The notes below the pieces were generated by a model that did no database searches, was not told the DNA's origin, and was given only the letters and a program-made list of their open reading frames with translations. The position numbers and the translations under genes are program-made. This document shows, one piece after another, positions 8,222-11,333 of a stretch of 11,333 nucleotides of DNA. Origin of the DNA: CALMFT01 sp041674565 (lineage in GTDB: Bacteria; Patescibacteriota; Gracilibacteria; Absconditabacterales; Absconditicoccaceae); NCBI GenBank assembly GCA_041674565.1, contig JBAYVQ010000021.1, positions 1-11,333 of the forward strand. The letters are read 5' to 3'. Position 1 is the stretch's first letter. Each line of letters begins with the position of its first letter.

Positions 8222-9244
8222 TTATCTTGCCTTGTCTCGATCTTGTTGAAACTGTTTTTTGAATTGTTCGATAGATTGCTTATCGGTCAGTACGATTCCG
8301 ATTTCCCTGTTGTTGTCCAAGCTATTGCTGGAAAAATTGATAGATGAGATAAGCAGATGGCTATCATCAATCAGCAGAGTTTTGGCGTGGATATAGGGAG
8401 AGGACAGTAGTCTTATGTGACCAGAAAGCTGTGCAGCTGTGACTTCATTTTCTTTGTTTTTGGGAAGAGTTATGTTGATATCAAGATGCTGTTGTGTTTG
8501 GAGTACGTCCATTATTTCAGGATCAGATATATACTGATTTTGTATCACGATAGATTGTTTGGCTCAGCGTAGGAGTCAGATTATCTTTTCTCTACAATCG
8601 ATAGGGCACAAGAGTAGATTGGGGTGGATATCTCCTGTTGTCATAGCGAGCCCATCTCGATCCTTGTTGAAAAGTTGCTTCAGATTGTATTGGATCTGCG
8701 GGTCTGTCCCGATAACATAATACTCTCTTTGTTTCTCAAATGCACCAAAAGTAAGATTGGCAGTCTGTATGATGTAAAACCCGCTTGATATAAGTGTCTT
8801 GGCGTGCATGAAGTTTGTTTTGAGTTTGCTATCGTTTTGTGTCTGGATACCTCGTCCTCGCACATAGTCCTTATTGGTCGATCCATATTGTTTGTCCTCC
8901 AGTATCATACGTACGGATACTCACGACTTCGCTAGTGATTTGATAAGGGTCCTACTCTCTTTGTGTGTGATGTTGTACATTCGCACATACAAAAAATCTT
9001 GAGAAGATTGGATAATCTGAGATCGTCTAGGTCGAGACATTTTTGGTGATATGAGTAATTCTCCAGAAATATGTTGTAATCCTGATAGCTGGAAATATCC
9101 TCTTGGGCGAACTTGTTTGGGGCTGTTTGCTGTAGGTAATGCGGAGCTTTGAACATCCAAAGACTGTTGGATGCTTATAGTATCGGTAAGTACCGCAACT
9201 ATTCATGCTACTACCAAGAGAAATGGTACGATATATTGTTTCAT
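8222..9244 (-). CDS. Exported phospholipase D-superfamily protein
   Basis: 340 aa from ATG 9244 to TAA 8224-8222, with four TGA codons as Gly. It starts with a hydrophobic export/anchor segment (MKQYIVPFLLVVAGIVAVL), so it probably acts outside the membrane. Two PLD-type halves follow. The second has a full HxK(x)4D motif, IHAKTLLIDD, then LLISSINFSSNSLDNNREIG. The first has FMHAKTLISSGFY then QTANLTFGAFEKQRE: His and Lys are present, but Ser replaces the usual Asp. Flanking LYVRMYNITHKES and GVSVRMILED also fit the PLD_2 fold. Possible roles are phospholipid synthesis or cleavage, or nuclease activity; sequence does not decide. Cardiolipin synthases normally carry two complete motifs and more membrane helices, so that name is not given. 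It has a predicted promoter overlapping that of the divergent 9432 gene. Confidence 0.88.
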
Positions 9245-9346
9245 ATAGTCTCTACCCAATGCGATATAAAGCCTTTGTTACTTACCATAGTTTTTTGGGT
9301 AACGAAAAAAAGTGAAGAAGTTGTGAAGAAATACCTACCTATGTGA

Positions 9347-9376
9347 ATTATCCATCATCATATATTCTATTGACAA
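9347..9376 (-). promoter_or_regulatory. Predicted promoter of the phospholipase D-like gene
   Basis: On the - strand: TTGTCA (9376-9371), 18 nt, GATAAT (9352-9347), giving a leader of about 95 nt. Its -35 box shares bases with the -35 box of the divergent 9432 promoter. Confidence 0.4.
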
Positions 9377-9397
9377 TCATTTATTTCAGTTTATAAT
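9370..9397 (+). promoter_or_regulatory. Consensus promoter of the secreted dockerin-like protein
   Basis: TTGACA (9370-9375), 16-nt spacer, TATAAT (9392-9397): both hexamers match the sigma70 consensus exactly, with a leader of about 28 nt to ATG 9432. This predicts strong constitutive transcription, fitting an abundant surface protein. Confidence 0.75.
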
Positions 9398-9431
9398 TAT
9401 ATTAAATCTTATTTAGCCTGTTATTCTTATT

Positions 9432-10511
9432 ATGAATAAAAAATTTATAGAAGCTTGTATGGCGGTTGCTCTTTTCTCGCTGGTATGATATGCGGTGTGG
9501 GCTCAAAATGACACAACTACAGTAGTGCCTATTGATATCTCTGCACAATCTCCTATGGAAGATGATATTCAATCTCGTTTGAAAGCCTTGAGAGCTAGAT
9601 TGGAGCTCATCAAACAAAGGGCAAGAAAATGTGGTAACGATGTAGTGGACCCGTGAGAACAATGTGACGATGGTAATAGGTTAAATGGAGATGGCTGCAG
9701 TAGGACATGCACAATGGGGGTTGTTGTGAACGCAGAGCCTCCGCTGGAAGTAGCCAGTAGCCAGGTAGCTCTCAATATCAAAGTATTTTTGCAGTGAGCA
9801 TACAATGCAAGTCAGTGACTTATGAATGATGGTTTGCGTGCAGGTGGTTATCTGTCTTTTACTGGTCCAGTGCTAGCAGGGCAGAAAGCTCCCGTATTGC
9901 CAGCATCTAGACTTCAAGTGGTCTGATCGTCTGCTATTGTAGATTGGGTAATTGTCGATTTGAGGATGCTCGCCATACCTACCACTTCTATTGATACGAT
10001 AGGTGTTCCTATTAGTAGTATTGTGAAGTCTGTCCCTGCTTTAGTATTGAGAAATGGACAGGTAGTGTGAGTAGATGGGCAGTCGTTAAAAATACAAGCC
10101 GAACAGGGTGCGTATTTTGTCTCTGTGCGCCATAGGAATCATCTAGGGGTGATGACGGCTCAGTCCGAGTATTTGTCTTCAAATGCTACCTCCCTTGATT
10201 TCACAAATGGTACTACTGTCGCATATGGTAACAATGCGCAAAAAAACCTCAATGGTGTGCATATGATGCGAGCATGAGATGCCAATGGTGACAATAAAGT
10301 AGCGTACCAGGGCGCAGGCGGTGACGCAGAGGCAGTGCTGACGACGGTATGAGTATCTACACCCAATGCTATCGTGGAAGGCTATCTAACTACTGATCTC
10401 AACCTGGACGGCAAAGTAAAATACAACTGATCAGCAAACGATAAGAATGTCGTACTTGGAGTTGTAGGTCTTGCTACGCAAGCAAATGTTGTTCAAGGTC
10501 AACTCCCATAA
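9432..10511 (+). CDS. Secreted protein with DUF4215-type Cys-rich repeat and dockerin-like Ca-binding domain
   Basis: 359 aa with nine TGA codons as Gly. A signal peptide covers residues 1-24 (MNKKFIEACMAVALFSLVGY, then AVWA before Gln25). A short charged helix (about 42-66) leads to a Cys-rich repeat at 67-93, CGNDVVDPGEQCDDGN then GDGCSRTC; this is the DUF4215/Myxococcus Cys-rich type, and its Gly75 is a TGA codon. The rest resembles a C-terminal domain I know from secreted proteins of Bacteroidetes and relatives: QGAYNASQGLMNDGLR, IVDWVIVDLR, YFVSVRHRNHLGVMTAQS, and two EF-hand-like Ca loops, DANGDNKV (283-290) and DLNLDGKV (322-329). The last are dockerin-like, suggesting calcium-stabilised adhesion or assembly outside the cell. 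No sortase or membrane anchor is seen. Binding partner unknown. It is monocistronic: own promoter and terminator. Confidence 0.92.
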
Positions 10512-10536
10512 CAATTCATTTTATATGATATATAAG

Positions 10537-10564
10537 CTGAATCACATCCGTGGTTCAGTTTTTT
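10537..10564 (+). terminator. Intrinsic terminator of the secreted protein gene
   Basis: CTGAATCAC (10537-10545), loop ATCC, GTGGTTCAG (10550-10558), then TTTTTT. Nine pairs with one G-T, 25 nt after the stop codon; the clearest terminator in the window. Confidence 0.85.
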
Positions 10565-10579
10565 CATGAATAGAAAAAA

Positions 10580-10606
10580 TGCTCTAGCCAATTGAGCTAC
10601 ATCCGC
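10580..10606 (-). repeat. tRNA-Gly 5' fragment
   Basis: The - strand reads GCGGATGTAGCTCAATTGG then CTAGAGCA, identical to the acceptor 5' strand and D arm of the tRNA-Gly at 10969-11042, then breaks off into TTTTTT. It lies just after the GIY-YIG gene stop. The D-arm stem followed by the T-run could act as a weak terminator for that gene. Confidence 0.75.
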
Positions 10607-10616
10607 ATATAAGTTT

Positions 10617-10868
10617 TTAACTGCTAACTTTGATGAATGTTGGATGCTGTATTCGATATTCCATATGTCAGTTTTTCTTTATTTTTCTTTCCAGGTCGTA
10701 AGCTTGAGATCTCGTTTGTTTCTCGAAGTACCCAATAAGATACAAATTTTGGTAGTGCTTTGTAGTTGGATTTTGTCCTCTTGTGTGTTCTTCTCGTCTT
10801 CTAGTGATGTTTTCGGTACTTCAGATGTAATGTTTATTATTCGAACCTAATATATAAACGTAGTACAT
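10617..10868 (-). CDS. Small GIY-YIG nuclease-domain protein
   Basis: 83 aa from ATG 10868 to TAA 10619-10617; the frame exists only with TGA as Gly. The GIY-YIG fold is clear: MYYVYIL stands for the GIY strand, HYIGST is the YIG motif (its Gly17 is a TGA codon), followed by ITRRREEH with the conserved Arg and His, GQNPTTKH, LYLIGYFEKQTRSQAY, and the metal-binding Glu in DLERKIKK (Glu60). A second TGA gives KKNGH. Length and layout match the small UvrC-N-like/YhbQ family of single-domain GIY-YIG proteins, whose role is mostly unknown. It is not UvrC, which is far longer. It lies between tRNA-Gly-derived fragments on both sides, downstream of tRNA-Gly on the same strand, which raises the possibility of a mobile element. 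No clear promoter is seen. Confidence 0.87.
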
Positions 10869-10900
10869 ATTAATGTATCTTTGATAAAGCTATTTCTAAT

Positions 10901-10947
10901 TCGCAACCTTCCCGCAGTCCTGCGGGATACTCTAGCCAATTGAGCTA
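10901..10947 (-). repeat. Partial tRNA-Gly-derived repeat copy
   Basis: It matches the 111-bp repeat from the GTTGCGA segment through the hairpin TCCCGCA-GTCC-TGCGGGA to the D arm (TAGCTCAATTGGCTAGAGTA on the - strand), but lacks the acceptor sequence. It lies between the tRNA-Gly and the GIY-YIG gene. Confidence 0.75.
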
Positions 10948-10968
10948 TGATTTTTGAATAATAAAAAA

Positions 10969-11042
10969 AGCGGATGACGAGATTCGAACTCGCAACCTCC
11001 TCCATGGCAAGGAGGTGCTCTAGCCAATTGAGCTACATCCGC
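10969..11042 (-). tRNA. tRNA-Gly (anticodon GCC)
   Basis: The - strand folds as a full cloverleaf: acceptor GCGGATG/CATCCGC, D stem GCTC/GAGC with GG in the loop, anticodon stem CCTCC/GGAGG with loop TTGCCAT (anticodon GCC, U33 present), T stem GCGAG/CTCGT with loop TTCGAAT. U is the discriminator, as in bacterial tRNA-Gly. No CCA is encoded; a T-run follows directly and may end transcription. It reads GGC/GGU and not UGA; the UGA-reading tRNA-Gly(UCA) must lie elsewhere. Confidence 0.96.
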
Positions 11043-11333
11043 ATATTATTATTGCCTGTTGATTTCAATGAACATCAGATGATTAAAACTATTTTGAACT
11101 CGCAACCTTCCCGCAGTCCTGCGGGATACTCTAGCCAATTGAGCTACATCCGCATATTATTATTGCCTGTTGATTTCAATGAACATCAGATGATTAAAAC
11201 TATTTTGAACTCGCAACCTTCCCGCAGTCCTGCGGGATGCTCTAGCCAATTGAGCTACATCCGCATATTATTATTGCCTGTTGATTTCAATGAACACTAG
11301 ACGATTAAAACTATTTTGAACTCGCAACCTTCC
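11043..11333. repeat. 111-bp tandem repeat containing tRNA-Gly 5'-half copies
   Basis: Units at 11043-11153 and 11154-11264 (one difference seen, ATACTC/ATGCTC) and a partial third at 11265-11333 that runs off the window. Each unit has about 60 bp of non-tRNA sequence (beginning ATATTATTATTGCCTGTTGA) and a tRNA-like part. On the - strand that part is GCGGATG, the intact D arm, then a seven-pair hairpin TCCCGCA-GGAC-TGCGGGA where the anticodon arm should be, then AGGTTGCGAGTTC and no T-stem or acceptor closure. No U33 and no 3' half, so these are not working tRNAs. The third unit has three changes clustered in CACTAGACG. Confidence 0.9.

Noticed and set aside
10644..10850. A 68-aa + strand ORF rich in Phe and Ser
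   Set aside because: It is the antisense shadow of the GIY-YIG gene, which has family motifs on the other strand.
1..10868. UGA read as tryptophan (code 4, Mycoplasma-like)
   Set aside because: Conserved motifs require Gly at TGA (GVVGFKP, KPGG, YIG, DPGEQC), and Trp is written TGG in the same genes.
11094..11264. Repeat copies as functional tRNAs with another anticodon, perhaps the UGA reader
   Set aside because: They lack U33, the T-stem 3' strand and the acceptor 3' strand, and the anticodon arm is a seven-pair hairpin with a four-base loop.
10974..11300. A repetitive 108-aa + strand ORF across the tandem array
   Set aside because: It stays open because the 111-bp unit is a multiple of three; it runs antisense through tRNA-Gly and tRNA-derived sequence.
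11043..11333. CRISPR array
   Set aside because: Whole 111-bp units are near identical with no unique spacers, and no cas gene is present.

Overview
This window reads correctly only if TGA is translated as glycine (NCBI genetic code 25). That points to Candidatus Gracilibacteria or Candidatus Absconditabacteria (SR1), in the Patescibacteria/CPR group; I cannot choose between them from this sequence. Under the ordinary code every gene here looks shattered. With TGA = Gly, eleven frames become continuous with about 56 in-frame TGA codons, many at invariant glycines of known families. All eleven frames end in TAA (9) or TAG (2), never TGA. Trp is still written TGG.

Layout. (1) 1-3906, + strand: 3' part of gatA (Glu/Asp-tRNA amidotransferase subunit A), then 30 nt later a long class B penicillin-binding protein (cell-wall transpeptidase). 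(2) 3907-5091, +: two small acidic proteins of unknown function that are paralogues of each other. Each has a similar TTGACA-type promoter and is followed by a terminator-like hairpin; the first looks frameshifted. (3) 5088-7693, -: an HD-domain phosphohydrolase and trmB (tRNA m7G46 methyltransferase) in an overlapping two-gene operon, and upstream of them an S41 C-terminal processing protease with a PDZ domain. (4) 7875-8219, +: a four-helix small membrane protein resembling SMR/DMT transporters. (5) 8222-9244, -: an exported phospholipase D-superfamily protein. (6) 9432-10511, +: a secreted protein with a Cys-rich DUF4215-type repeat and a Ca-binding, dockerin-like C-terminal domain, behind a consensus promoter and before a strong terminator. 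(7) 10512-11333: a small GIY-YIG nuclease gene (-), a tRNA-Gly(GCC) gene (-) and a 111-bp tandem repeat built partly from the 5' half of that tRNA, running off the window end.

The gene set mixes translation (gatA, trmB, tRNA-Gly), cell envelope and export (PBP, S41 protease, PLD, dockerin-like protein, small transporter) and two unknown paralogues. The least ordinary parts are the paralogue pair with matching promoters, and the right end, where a GIY-YIG nuclease lies among tRNA-Gly-derived repeats. The tRNA-Gly(UCA) needed to read UGA is not in this window. Shine-Dalgarno sequences are not evident before most starts, so starts rest on homology, position and frame limits.
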